A stretch of DNA of 64,000 bases from Tamarix chinensis (GCA_030549775.1 CM060173.1:67977867-68041866); one strand, 5' to 3'; shown: positions 21,887 to 32,868, numbered from the stretch's first letter. Program-made: numbers and translations. Notes: generated by a model from the sequence alone, not told the origin.

Positions 21887-22735
21887 GCCACCAATAGATC
21901 CTCTCTAATTGATGATAGTTAACTTATGGTCAAGATTCAAATGTGGTGTGATAATTAATATATTTACTCGACAATGATGTGTTGATGATGATGATTCTTT
22001 GAATTTTAGGTTTTATATGGATGATGATTTTGTGTTTTAGGGTTAGGGTCAGGGTTTGGCTTCAAATAGAAGGGTTAGGGTTCTATTTCATTTGAATATA
22101 AGGGTTTAGGTTTTCGAATGTTAAAGCTAGTTTGGGGTTTCAATTAGATTCAAATTAGGGTAATGTATGGATGATAATAATGGCTCAAAAAATATTTTTT
22201 ATGGAGAGAAAAAAGGATATGAATTAATCTCTAATTAACATAGATAAAGAGATTAAGATTTCAAGCTAAATCGTTCACACATATTTGATTAACTTGAATT
22301 GAACTCACACAGAATTTAACTTTGCATTCACTTAAATATTGATATTCAATTACTCCCTCTATTAATGACTTTCATGGATCAATATAGCCAATCTACCAAT
22401 TAGCTAAAAAGCATGATTCAAAAGATTCCAAGCTAAAAGATATTATGCTACATTATGCTAACTTTATGCCCTATCTAATATCCCCCTACTAAATTAATTA
22501 ATTAGCTATATTAATACTAGTACTCGACCAAGATGCAAATAAGCTCCCTTTGCATATGGCCATGCGTTCCATCCATGCCATGCACACGCACGTGGACACT
22601 GAGTAAGTTGTTTGGTATATTTCTTGCAATTTAACCATCTTTTTTTCTTCAAATTTATGGAAGATAGTTTCCAAATAAAGAATAATTTGGTCCATAATTA
22701 TGAAAGCCCATTCTCTAGTGTTTTCTCCTACGTCA
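21887..22735 (-). repeat. E2 3' LTR, deleted at its distal end
   Basis: Direct repeat of 27180-28065. A ~130 bp segment present in the 5' LTR (about 27216-27345) is missing at 21916, between short tgatga repeats, and the last ~22 bp are also gone. On the minus strand it starts TGACGTAGGAG after a purine tract (plus 22736-22748). Confidence 0.8.
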
Positions 22736-22830
22736 TTCTCCCCTTGTTGATTTGAATTTGATCTCAAATCTATATAGCCATAATAAGGGCTAATGTCTCC
22801 AATATTGAATGTCCTTAATAACCCCACCAT
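22498..22830 (-). pseudogene. E2 pol C-terminal tail running into the 3' LTR
   Basis: A 110-codon open frame starting upstream of the PPT with LLRTFNIGDISPYYGYIDLR, then SNSNQQGENDVG, continuing ~79 codons into the LTR (IIMDQIILYLETIF...). The same arrangement is seen in E1 (1246-1566) and in the LTRs of E4. The frame ends at a stop inside the LTR. No known fold is evident in the tail. In CRM chromoviruses a putative targeting (CR) motif sits at this place. Confidence 0.6.
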
Positions 22831-22957
22831 ATAAATTTAGCAAATCTAGCTCATAAGAACTTTCTGCAAACTTTCAAAGTACATTGAAAAGACCATCCAC
22901 CCATGGCATGAGTTGGTTCTTCCTTAGAGTAGGAAATCTTTCCTTCCTCAAGATCAA

Positions 22958-23760
22958 TCATACCAAATCACCTAGTTGAAGAATACGTTGACTCCTATGC
23001 TTGTATACTCTTATCTTATTCATTTCATTTTCCCTCTCAATATTGTGCTTTTTTTGTTGATGAAGTTTTTGAAATAAATCCACTCTCTCTTGTGCTTTAT
23101 AACTCTTTAGTTCACCTTTCTTCAATGACACTATATCAATCGGCATATATGGATTAATACCATGTACTATCTGAAATGGACTAGAGCTTGTAGTAGTAAA
23201 ATTATTTTGATTGTAAGCAAGCTCCTTATGCGCTAACTTGACATCCCAAGCTTTAGAACTATGACTCATCAATCCCCTTACCAAAGTGCCCAATGATTTA
23301 GTGGTAACTTTAGTTTATCCATCCGTTTAAGGATGATGTGATGCACTAAATAGAAGCTTCATTCTTTGCATGTGCTAAAATATCTTCAAAAATAACTTGG
23401 GAACTTCACATGTCTATCTAAAAGAATACTCCTTGGAATTCCATGCAATCTCACAATCTCCATGAAATATAAATGCGCAACATTGGTAGCATCATCGGTA
23501 TTGTGACATGGAACAAAATTAGCCATTTTGGAAACTAGATCCACTAAAACCACAATTGAATCCTTGCCTCTTTGGGTCCTAGGAAGTCCCAAATTTAAAT
23601 CTATACTAATACCTTTCCATGGTTGATTAGGCACAGGGAAAGGTACATATAACCAATTATAAAAGAAACTCTTGCTTCTTTAGCACGTAGCACACCTAGC
23701 AACCATGGCTTGTACTCCCTTTTGCATTCTCGGCTAATAGAAATTTTCTTGTAGCAACTC
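22958..23760 (-). pseudogene. E2 integrase
   Basis: 23634-23386 encodes the core start ([20 protein letters not shown], then [19 protein letters not shown] and [15 protein letters not shown]). 23293-22958 encodes the core end and C-terminal part (LVRGLMSHSSKAWDVKLAH, SPFQIVHGINPYMP, then a Lys-rich RVYKHRSQRILQLGDLV). A frame break separates them near 23300-23390, and the block holding the catalytic Glu reads poorly. It is the same protein as in E4, but with more damage. Confidence 0.78.
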
Positions 23761-24109
23761 CAAAGTGTCCTGCAATTCCTCCTTCATGCACCTCTTTGAT
23801 TGATAAATCTCGAACTAAGGTCTTTAGCAAACAAAATTTGTTGTGCTTAAATAAGAACCCATATTCATTAACATAAGCTCCATAACTTCATTATTTCTTT
23901 CAATCTTCAAAGATCATAACAAAATCATCATCCATAGCAAATTGACTCTTCAACATCTGAAACCTTAGAAGTTTTTCATCCACCATGGTAAGTACCACAT
24001 TTAATTTTCATCCACCATGGTAAGTACCACATTCACTCTAGATAATTTATCCATCACAACATTCTCTTTGCCATCCACATGTCTTATAGAAAACATAAAT
24101 ATCTGCAAA

Positions 24110-25410
24110 AAGCTTATCCACTTAGTATGTATTCTTTTGACCATGTAAATACCTAGAACTCTTATGATCTAAACGAAGTACAAAAGTCTTGGGTCTCAAG
24201 TAATGATTCCATGTCTCAAAACAATGCACATTAGCATAATTCTTTATCATAAGTCAAATAGTTGAGCCTTACACCATTCAACTTTTCACTAAAGAAAACA
24301 ATCAATGTCCTTTCTTATGAAACCATACCCCTAATGCCTACACCACTACCATCACATGTGACTTGAATTAATTTATCAAAACAAGGTAAAGATAATACTA
24401 GTGTATTTGAGAGCTTTGACTTCAAGTCGTCAAAAGCCCTTGTCACTTGATCATTCCAATAGAAATCATCTTTCTTTATCAATTATGTGCTTGGTGTGCA
24501 ACTGTAGAGAAGTCTTTAATGAACCTCCTATAGAATAAGGCAAACCCATGGAAACTTGAAATCCTTAGAAATTTGTAAGAATAGGACACATTTTTATATC
24601 TTCCACCTTTGATGGATAAACTCAAATACCATCTCCACTCATAATATAACGAAGAAAAATAACATCTCCATCATGAATTCACACTTCTCCATCTTACCAT
24701 AGAGCTTCACCTATCTAAGATTATCAAATATCCTCTGAAATGTTGTATGTACTCAAACTCACTCCTAATATATGCCAAGATATCGTCAAGGTAAACAACA
24801 ACAAAGACTCCAAGTAATGGTCTAAGTACCTTGGTTATCAACCTCATGAATGAACTTGGTGCATTACATAGCCCAAATGGTACCACCAGCCACTCATACA
24901 ACCTATACTTACTCTTAAAGGTTTTCTTCCACTTCTACCCTTTGCTTATTCTCATTTGATGATAATAGCTTCAAAGGTCAATCTCCGAGAAGAACTTTGA
25001 ACTAAGTAACTCATCTAACATGTCATCTACACTCGACATCAAAATTTTGTAATTGATTTTAATGTTTTTCATTGATCTCAGATCAATACAAATCCTCCAT
25101 GTAACATCCTTATTAGGCACCAACAAATCTAGAACTCTACATGGACTCATACTCTTTTGAATATAACATTGGTCTAATGATTCTTATACTTGCTTCTATA
25201 GCTCCTTACCCTCCTTCAAATTGTATCTCTAAGTTGGCTTATTTTGTAATGGGATTCCTAGCATGTGATCAATAGCTTAAGCAATACCTCTCAAAGAAGG
25301 TAACCCACTTGGCAACTCTTCCAAAAACATATCAACATACTCTTTCAATAATTGTTGTAATTCATATCCATATTAGCATTCTCCCCTTGTTGGACCTCCT
25401 TCATTATTCA
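24110..25410 (-). pseudogene. E2 reverse transcriptase and RNase H
   Basis: RT begins around 25410-25130 with the segment matching DEYxDVFxxELPxGLP and NKPTYRYN. It continues through VPNKDVTWRICIDLR, VDDMLDELLSSKFFSEIDL and the open stretch 24901-24707. That stretch has [20 protein letters not shown] and the catalytic motif YLDD in [10 protein letters not shown]. RNase H follows with frame breaks (24600-24110). RT copies RNA into cDNA and RNase H removes the template, but stops make this copy inactive. Confidence 0.8.
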
Positions 25411-25576
25411 TCTCGTAGTCCTTAAGGGTCAACAACTCCATGTTACTCTTTTTTCTTTCCCTCCTACACTCGACATCCTCCTTTTCTTTCCTTCACTTTC
25501 TTTCCTAATAATCGAATCCTCCCCATTTATATTAGGTTTGAGCCTAAACACCTTTGGACCCTTGCATACTACATAC

Positions 25577-25912
25577 TCATTTAGGAAGAAAAAAAATGTG
25601 ACAAGCATCCATAGGTAGAATATCGTATAAAACATCATCAAAATAAGTTTCAATCTCAAAAGAGATAAGAGTTTTTTTGGTTACCTCTGTGCCTTTGTCA
25701 TTATTGAGCCATTGAGGTGAATATGGTCTTGGATGAACCTTAGTCTTGAAATTGAGCTTATTAACCATCTTCTCACTAGCAACTTTAGTGCATGAGATAC
25801 TATGAATGATGACTTCACACACTTTATCACCAACTCCACACTTGGTCCAGAAAATCTTCTCGCGTTGAGTAAGAAGAGTTTTTTGTTGTACTCGGAGCAC
25901 CCTTTGCAACAT
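25577..25912 (-). pseudogene. E2 protease
   Basis: A 111-codon frame aligned with the E1 and E4 protease regions: LLTQREKIFWTKCGVGDKVC, then IIHSISCTKVASEKMV and HPRPYSPQWLNNDKG. The retropepsin DSG triad has become HSI, so the catalytic Asp is lost. The downstream segment LPMDACHIFFL matches the flap-side region. Confidence 0.75.
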
Positions 25913-25959
25913 TTAGCAATCCACTTGGCCTTCTTTAAAATCATCCTCCAAGCTATCAC

Positions 25960-27100
25960 TTTCTTCTTCTATGTCCTTATCAAGGTCTTCATTCCCTTCA
26001 CAAGCCTCCATATTTGTTATCTCCTTCAAGGTTAATGCCCTTTGGTTTAGACAATCCTGAGTGAAGTGGACATAACCTCTACATTTGAACCATTGTTTGT
26101 TAACCTTATAAACAACTTAATCCCTTCCCTTTTCTTCATGAGTAAAGTTACTAACATTTTCTTACTTTGTGGCCTGAGAAATTTGTGTCTTCGACACACC
26201 CTTGAAAGTTAAACCATATGGAGCATTGGTTAACTTGCTTGGTGGCCATGTCCTCTTCAACTACTTCTCAAACTTGATAGCTAATTTAGCTAGGTCTTCA
26301 AACACTTCATAAGTCTATACGTCTACCTTCTCCCAATGATTCATATTTAAACCCCCAATGAATTGTGCACACCTTTATTCTTCTCATCCTTGGACATCAC
26401 ATATTAGTGCTAACCTTTCAAACTCCCGAATGTATTCTTCAACTAAGTAACCCTTGCCTCAATGTAGTCATTTTTATAAAGCCTTCCCTCTCATATTCCC
26501 AAGGTACAAATTTTTTCTTCAAATATTTTTTTTTGATTTTTTCCATCACCTTATCTTTGATTTTCCTTCCCTCTCCCTTCTTCTTTTTAAACTATCATAC
26601 CATACTCTAATAAAATTTTCAACCTTTAATGTCACTATTTAGCACCTCCTTATACTCAAAAATTGATTCAATAATTTTCAACCATTCGAGAAAAGATTTT
26701 ACATCGAGATGACATTCAAATTCAAGAAGATTAAAGTGGATTTGTTTTTCTACATCATCAGAAGTGTTTTTCGAGGTGTCACATGGTCTTACATAATTTT
26801 CCACGCTCTTTTCTTTTTCTTCCACTCAATTTTGTGCCCTTCTCATATGGTCATCCTCTACTTGTTCCCTTTGGTTTTGTGGCTGTCCATGGGACTTGTG
26901 TGCTTGGGAAGCTTCTATTCTCCCCACATGCAACTTGAATACCTTGATTTCATCCATCAAAGTCTTGAGTATATCCCTCAAGTCCTCTCCTTGGTTCTTC
27001 ATCCTTTCCCTTTACACCTGAATTGTGTTTCTCCCAAACACCTCCTAATTGCTCACCTCTTTTGTATTTTCTCAATGAATTCTTAGAGATTCTTGAAGAT
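25960..27100 (-). pseudogene. E2 gag
   Basis: The capsid-like part at 26825-26619 (HFNLLEFECHLDVKSFLEWL, then KIIESIFEYKE) aligns with the LDLLEFYGDLNVELFFEWLHE segment of E4. A degenerate zinc knuckle near 26090-26050 reads WFKCRGYVHFTQDC, with the first Cys changed to Trp. Downstream is the acidic segment NMEACEGNEDLDKD. Frame breaks lie between the pieces, and the region up to the PBS holds the leader and the gag start. Confidence 0.7.
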
Positions 27101-27162
27101 AATACTTTCTTCATGAATCTTGGAAGAACGATTGATTCTTGATTGCAATAGCTCTAACCTAA

Positions 27163-27175
27163 GGCTTTGATACCA
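27163..27175 (-). promoter_or_regulatory. E2 primer-binding site
   Basis: The minus strand reads TGGTATCAAAGCC four bases after the 5' LTR end, a near match to the tRNA-iMet complement. Confidence 0.85.
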
Positions 27176-27179
27176 AAAT

Positions 27180-28065
27180 TGATATGTGTGGAAAGATAGA
27201 ATTCTCTAATTGATGATATGATGGCTCTAATATATTATTATGAATTAGAATAAGGTTCGACAAAGAGGTATAGATGGTAAGAACATTTGAATAGTGTGAA
27301 CCAAGGATGAATATGATTTGAACAAAGTGATGATGATTCGGTGATGACGGTTAACTTATAGTGAAGATTCAAATATGATGTGATAATTAAGATATGTACT
27401 TGACAATGATGTGTTTATGATGATGATTCTTTGAATTTTAATTTTTAGATGGATGATGATTTTTTGTTTTAGGGTTAAGGTTAGGGCTTAGCATCAAATG
27501 GAAGGTGTAAGGTTATGTTTTGTTCGAATATAAGGGTTTAGGTTTCCAAATGTTGAAACTAGTTTAGGGATTCAATTAGCTTCAAATTAGGGCGATGTAT
27601 GGATGATAACAATGGCTACAAAAAAATTAATTATAGATAGAGGAAAGGATATGATTAATCTCTAATTCACACAAAAGAAGAGATTAATATTTCAATCTAA
27701 ATCGTTTACACATATTCGATTAACTTGAGTTGAACTCACATAGAATTCAACTTCTATATTGATCTTTAACTTCTCTCTCTATTCATAACTTTCATGGCTC
27801 TATATAGCCAATCTACTACTTAGCTAAAAAGCATAGTTCAAAAGATTCTAAACTAAAAGATATTATGCTACTTTATTCCCTATCTAATATTCAACCCTAC
27901 TCCTTAGTTAATTAATTGGCTAAATTAATAATAGTGCTCGATTATGTTGTAAAGAAAGCATGCATACATGCCATGGATGCCATCGTAGATGCATGTAGGA
28001 ACTTTGTAGCTATTTTTGTACGTTCCATAAATATAAAAGTACATTCTTCAGTTTTTGCTTCTACA
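27180..28065 (-). repeat. E2 5' LTR
   Basis: About 886 bp, ending on the minus strand ...CACATATCA before the PBS and starting near TGTAGAAGC at 28065. Its start aligns with the 3' LTR start after small indels, and it is ~85 bp shorter than the 3' copy in its first part. Confidence 0.75.
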
Positions 28066-29688
28066 TTAGGCACTTATACAACTTATCCCCTCCTAGGCGG
28101 ACAAAACATGGAGTACAATGACCATCATCTAAAATCTGGGGCTTTAGATCGGCACAACTCTTTGGTACACACTAATAACCTCTAATGGTAATGCTACCAT
28201 CCTTATGAAACTGGAAACCTTATCTCTACCAACCTAAATCTTTTGCCAAATACTCTTTAGGTTAACGTCCCCACTAGGTCTTGCTCAAATCTTATTAAAA
28301 CCCATCGGCGTGTTCATAAAAGCACACATCCGAATCTTCAAATCACCTTACTAGATCATCTGTACCCCCATCTCACCAAAATCCTCCAGCAAACGACTAC
28401 ACACAATAGAAGAACCCAATGACTTTGATGTCTTCCTACTCAAGGCATTTTTAATGATATTATCCTACCCATCGTGGTAGGTTATCTCGATATAACAGTC
28501 CTTAACAAACTCCAGCCATATTTTTTGTCCTATATTCAACTCCTTTTGAGTGAATATATACTTGCGGCTCTTATGGCTCTTATGGTCATTGTAGAATCTA
28601 CACTTTGTCCCATACAAATAATGCCTCTAGATCTTCAATGTGAAAACAACCACTAAAAACTCTAGATCATGCATTGGGTAGTTTTTCTCATGCTACTTCA
28701 ACTGAAGAGAAGCACATACCTTGATTCTATTAGTACCCAAAGGTAAAGTCAAAACTAATGTTGTAGTCAACTATAGCTTTAACTCCTAAAATACTCTCTG
28801 ACAACCATCATCCCATTGAAATGTAGTTATCTTCTTTAGAATGTTTTTCATGGATCGAGATATGTTTAAGAATTCCTGAACAAAGCATTTGTAGTACCTA
28901 CCCAAACCTAGGAAACTATGTAACTCAGGGATCCTAGTGGGTGCCTTACACCGAGTCATTACTAGAATCTTCACTAGATCCACGACGACTACTCCCGTTA
29001 ACACCACATATCCTAAAAATGCAACCTCCTAATGCAAAACTCATAGTTAGAGAGTTTGACAAATGACTTCTTCTCTCTAAGGAGTGACAATATTTTCTAT
29101 AGATGTTGCTCATGCTCCTCTCTACTCCAAGTGTAAACCAAAATTTCATCTATGAAAATAACAACAATTTGACTGAGGAATGGCTAACAAATTCTTATTA
29201 GGAAGTTCATAAAGATAGAGGTGTGTTAGTGAGTTCAAAAGGTAACACTCTAAGCTCGTACTACCTATACCCTGTCTTAAAGGTCGTCTACATGATGTAC
29301 GCCTTAGCGATGTGCAGCTAATGATAAATCCTTCTCAAGTAAATCATTGAGATGAGCAAAGCACCCAAAAACTGGTCAAACAAATTTCGATCCTCGAAAG
29401 TGGATAGTAGTTCTTCATTATGACCTTGTTCAAACCTCGATAATCTATAAACAAGTGAAGGCTCCCATCCTTCTTCTTCATTAACAACATTGGTGATCCC
29501 CATGATACCACACTTGGTCGTATATATCCGTGAGTCAACAAATCCTCTAAATGAGTATTTAACTCTCTCAACTCTACTAATATAATTTGTAAGGGTACCT
29601 TAGAAATAGGTTCAACCCGTAATACTAAATCAATGGTGACATCTATCTCTGACACTGGTAGTATACCTAAAATCTCCTTATGAAACAC
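28066..29688 (-). pseudogene. E3 reverse transcriptase, RNase H and integrase zinc region
   Basis: RT: 29688-29344 carries [29 protein letters not shown] and [21 protein letters not shown] frame change gives [10 protein letters not shown]...DLRR..YH, and the catalytic box region near 29140 reads FIDEILVYTW (the second Asp of the usual FIDDILVY is replaced by Glu). RNase H: from 29007 RIPELHSFLGLGRYYKCFVQ, then KITTFQWDDGCQ, with YNDHKSHK..KYIFTQKELN near 28620-28570. Integrase N-terminus: CVPKSCADLKPQILDDGH and VRLGGDKLYKC (28190-28070). There the frame is cut by the E2 5' LTR and resumes at 21885. Multiple stops are present. Confidence 0.8.
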
Positions 29689-29699
29689 ATTTGGAAATT

Positions 29700-30310
29700 C
29701 CTAAACAATTGGAATGCCCTCTGTGCCTGATACATGCTTTTTTAGCTCCTAAACCCCACAAAAAAAGTAGGGCAACCTCTTTACACAAAAGAGTATAATG
29801 TATGGGTAGATATGAATTTAATTGTAGGTCTAGGCTTGCATCTCTGATAAGAAACATTAGCACATTAAGGTCCCTGCAACACAACCCACTCATGTGAACA
29901 TTCTATCACTTCCTTCTACCTCCCTAACATATCCATCCCAAGGATAATGAAAGTATCTTGAAGGTCCATCTCAACCAAATCTATAGGAAGCCTACCCTCC
30001 CAAACTCTAAGGAAACAAATGAGTACAACCTAGTACAATCTAATTTATCCCTAGAAGGAAACAAAAAAGATATAGATACAGAAGAAGATAAAGTAAACAT
30101 AGCTTTACCAATAAATGATGAAGATATGAAAGAAAGAGATGCTCTTGGATAAAACAAGACATACACTTGTAGCGGTAGGATTGAGAATGTAATAGTAAGA
30201 AGGTCTAACTGGCTATCAGAAACTACCTAGCTGATGACATTGATACATCCACTTGTTTTCCTCACTAATATCCTTTATGATGCCTTCAAAACAATAAGTC
30301 TAACCTACTC
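29700..30310 (-). pseudogene. E3 protease region (decayed)
   Basis: The minus strand shows retropepsin-like pieces: a stretch like IILGMDMLGR near 29950-29920, followed by degraded sequence leading to the RT entrance. No intact active-site triad is visible. Open stretches on both strands here (29981-30166 minus, 29958-30152 plus) have no independent support. Confidence 0.5.
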
Positions 30311-30319
30311 CTGTCTTAT

Positions 30320-31400
30320 AGAAAGGGCGAGGCTCCCATAGTCTCCCTTGAATCTCTCTAGGTTGTTGACATGGTGGGCCAGGTGCTCTTTGTTGAATCT
30401 ATAGTTGAGGCTGCCGGTAGGTCTGCTACTACAAAATCAGTGGTGCCTGTTGCTGATACTAACCCTACTAACACTAACACTCAAAAAACCAGTGGCCCAA
30501 ATGACCATATATCCTACACTGAATTAGAGTGCCCCGATAACTCTCCCTATATGATCCTTACCATAAAGATGGCACTTGAAGCATCTCTGCTAACCCCAAG
30601 TTCTTCTCTGACCTCTTAACTGGCCCTAGTGCTAGTACTGACCTCCTTAAGACTAATTCTAACCTCTCTACTAAAACCTTGGAGGCCTTCCTCCTTGGTA
30701 CTAGATCATACCACTAGATCCCTCCATCTCTAGCTTCCTCTTGCATAGAATGGAATCTCACTTCTATACTATTGTAGTGGTGATGCATGCCCTCTCGTAC
30801 AATGTGGCTAAGTCCAGAATAGCTACAACATACATCATCCTCTAGATGCTAAAGTGGAGTCCCCATTCTAATTGGTAAAGTAAAGTTCACTCACTAGCTG
30901 TGATCCACGGTGCGACCATTAGCAACTTTATAAACTGGTATGGTACTACCTCACTGCCATTTTCCCTTGGTTTAAGTATATAAAATCCTTTAGCTTATCT
31001 TTGTTAAGACTCTTAGAGTAAAAATTAGCATAAATTCCCATCTTGAAGTCCTTTTAAGACATCTAAGGCCCTTCTTGTGCACAATAACCTACCCAACAAA
31101 TGTCAACAACTCCTCATAGGAAAAATGCTACAATAGTTGCCTTTTGAGTAGCTAGGCAATTAAGTACCTCACAAGTCCTATCCAAATTCTTTATCATTCC
31201 CATCAGGTTGACCAAACCCTCATCTCCAGCATAGATCGGTGGGTGATTTCTTTTAAACCTCTGAAGCTAATCTTCTTCAACATCCTCTTGTGGGTTACAT
31301 AGAAGTGGTGGTTTTGACTAAGGTGAGCATTAGATGAGCTTATTGAATGCCTAAATTTCTCTTCCAAATTACCAATGTGGACGTTAAGCATGATGACAAC
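30320..31400 (-). pseudogene. E3 gag (decayed)
   Basis: Minus-strand reading around 31270-31120 gives RFKRNHPPIYAGDEGLVNLM, then IKNLDRTCEVLNC and a segment matching ATFxLxGxAxxWW. This is the Tekay-type gag start (FxxxxPPxFxGxxDPxxAExW). It degrades downstream and no intact zinc knuckle was identified. It lies between the protease region and the Cassandra insertion. Confidence 0.55.
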
Positions 31401-31680
31401 TAACTAGCTATAAGACAAAAGATATATTAGAGCTAAGCCTTCCTAGCTTACTAACAAATAATGCACTTAATCAAATTTCAAGGCCACCTAGGCTACTTGT
31501 CCTCGATTCCTCATAAGTTAATATGAGTTTTTGAAAAGAAAATGGGTTTTCTCATAAATGTGAAACAAACCATTGAAAATTAGACATGGGATCGTTCAAA
31601 ACAAAAATCTCTAATACTAATTATAATACCCCAAATTGAGTAGAGTGTTATAAGGATTGATTTGGCTACTTATATCAACA

Positions 31681-31777
31681 TGGTATACCATCCTTTTGGT
31701 GATTCCATCCTAAGAACTCCACAGTTAAGCGTGCTAGACGTGGAGCAATTTTAGGATGGGTGACCTCCTAGGAAGTT
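31681..31777 (+). other. 5S rRNA-derived domain of Cassandra 5' LTR
   Basis: Contains AGAACTCCACAGTTAAGCGT and GGATGGGTGACCTCCT, which match the internal Pol III control region (A-box, intermediate element, C-box) of plant 5S rRNA. The rest is diverged, so it is not a functional 5S gene. Confidence 0.92.
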
Positions 31778-31928
31778 TCAAAAATTTTCTGAAAATTTCT
31801 CGAGAAGTGCGTGAGTGAGGATAAAGCGTGCTGAAAGGACTCTTGTTGATCTGTGGGGCCATACGATCAATCCGAAAGCACTTCAAGGCAACCCCCGCGT
31901 GGTCGTGTCGACTCGGGGTATTAAAAAA

Positions 31929-31940
31929 TGGTATCAGAGC
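31929..31940 (+). promoter_or_regulatory. Cassandra primer-binding site
   Basis: TGGTATCAGAGC, a perfect 12-base tRNA-iMet complement, three bases after the first LTR. Confidence 0.92.
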
Positions 31941-32132
31941 GAGACCGCGACCGTGAGCTGAACTTGGATGAGCCAATCAGTCACCTAGCGGGATGATTCT
32001 TGGGATGAACTGTATTGAGACAATCATTGGTTAAGGCGCAACGAGGACATTGCGTTCTTTGAGTGGGGGTGAATATAATACCCCAAATTGAGTAGAGTGT
32101 TATAAGGATTGATTTGGCTACTTATATCAACA

Positions 32133-32229
32133 TGGTATACCATCCTTTTGGTGATTCCATCCTAAGAACTCCACAGTTAAGCGTGCTGGCCGTGGAGCAA
32201 TTTTAGGATGGGTGACCTCCTGGGAAGTT
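32133..32229 (+). other. 5S rRNA-derived domain of Cassandra 3' LTR
   Basis: Same domain as in the first LTR. The C-box segment GGTGACCTCCTGGGAAG is here identical to the plant 5S consensus, so this LTR is slightly better preserved. Confidence 0.92.
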
Positions 32230-32396
32230 TCAGAAAATTTCTGAAAATTTCTCGGGAAGTGCGTGAGTGAGGACAAAGCGTCCTGAAAGCACTCGTGTTG
32301 ATCTGTGGGGCCAGCCGATCAACCCGAAAACACTTCAAGGTAGCCCCCGTGTGGTCGTATTGACTCGGGGTGTTACACTAATGCAATCAAAACCAA

Positions 32397-32410
32397 GAGC
32401 TCTGATACCA
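32397..32410 (-). promoter_or_regulatory. E3 primer-binding site
   Basis: The minus strand reads TGGTATCAGAGCTC, matching the tRNA-iMet complement. It lies just inside the 5' LTR remnant and on the high side of the Cassandra insertion, so the TRIM inserted between the PBS and gag. Confidence 0.9.
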
Positions 32411-32414
32411 ACTT

Positions 32415-32868
32415 TTAAGACCTGAATTTTTACTACTCTATTTTTCTTATTTTATACAAAAAGTATATAAGTAAAATATTGGGGGTTCCTACCGTAATTG
32501 ACATAAGTCTGGTTTATTTGACCATTATTAAATCAATTATAAGGCAAAAATAAGTATAGTAACACAAGGAATTTAGAAACAAAACAAAAATTTGTAATAC
32601 AATAATGAGTTTGAAGTTAACTATGAGTTACAATATGTAAAATACAAAAGAATGGATACTATAGATCAAGAGTCCAAAATGGTATCGAGGTAAATACATC
32701 TACTGAATAACATTTCTCTTCACCTAACCATCTAGTATAGACAAGATCACTCATTCCAACATAGCATATCATAGGCAACATAATCATCTGGGGAATCTTC
32801 TAAGACCTACACATAAGGATCAGGGTATCCTGCTCATAGGAATGAGCAACGCCCATAAAATGGGTTTT
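32415..32868 (-). repeat. E3 5' LTR remnant
   Basis: About 450 bp of the LTR's distal part. It matches 12260-12700 over most of its length (for example TAACATTTCTCTTCACC and GACCTACACATAAGGATC), with scattered changes. The match stops near 32868, where unrelated sequence begins, so most of this LTR is deleted or displaced. Confidence 0.8.

Larger units (their letters stand above)
21887..28065 (-). mobile_element. E2: CRM-like Ty3/gypsy retrotransposon nested in E3 integrase
   Basis: Minus-strand element with 5' LTR 27180-28065, PBS, gag, protease, RT, RNase H, integrase, PPT and 3' LTR 21887-22735. It splits E3 integrase cleanly: GGDKLYKC on one side and YWWPRMKREV on the other. All proteins are of the E1/E4 family. 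The low end of the 3' LTR has lost its terminal ~22 bases, so no TSD can be tested; the pentamer next to the 5' LTR is ttagg (28066-28070). Stops and frameshifts occur throughout. Confidence 0.85.
31622..32377 (+). mobile_element. Cassandra-type TRIM retrotransposon
   Basis: A 756 bp element: LTR 31622-31925 (304 bp), 148 bp interior, LTR 32074-32377 (304 bp). It is flanked by a perfect TSD, ctaat (31617-31621 and 32378-32382). The PBS TGGTATCAGAGC follows the first LTR at 31929-31940, and a short purine tract (GAGTGGGGGTGA) precedes the second. Both LTRs contain a 5S rRNA-derived domain, the hallmark of Cassandra. There is no coding capacity, so it depends on proteins from other elements. 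The second LTR keeps the canonical GGGGTGTTACA end; the first has decayed to GGGGTATTAAA. Confidence 0.95.
12244..32868 (-). mobile_element. E3: Tekay/Del-like Ty3/gypsy retrotransposon, host of three nested insertions
   Basis: Minus-strand element reconstructed from pieces in the right order: 5' LTR remnant (~32415-32868), PBS (32397-32410), gag (~31400-30320), protease, RT, RNase H and N-terminal integrase (29990-28066), integrase core to C-terminus (21885-20680), and a 3' LTR (12244-20574). The intervening blocks are separate insertions: Cassandra (31622-32377), E2 (21887-28065) and a solo LTR (14555-19429). The 5' LTR remnant matches 12260-12700 well but not the solo LTR, which identifies the true 3' LTR. 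Protein signatures (VHNVFNISQLRKYV, SGLPRNHSG, IDRLTKS) are those of Tekay/Del-type chromoviruses. All coding parts are broken. Confidence 0.8.

Noticed and set aside
26365..27086. Plus-strand frames rich in Phe and Leu, resembling transmembrane segments
   Set aside because: Antisense to E2 gag (Lys/Glu-rich), so hydrophobicity is an artefact.
30371..30619. 82-codon plus-strand frame in the E3 gag region
   Set aside because: Antisense to decayed gag/protease sequence, with no motif of its own.
31681..32229. Possible genuine 5S rRNA genes
   Set aside because: Only the central promoter region matches 5S. The ends are diverged and both copies sit inside paired LTRs with PBS and TSD, so they are Cassandra LTR domains.
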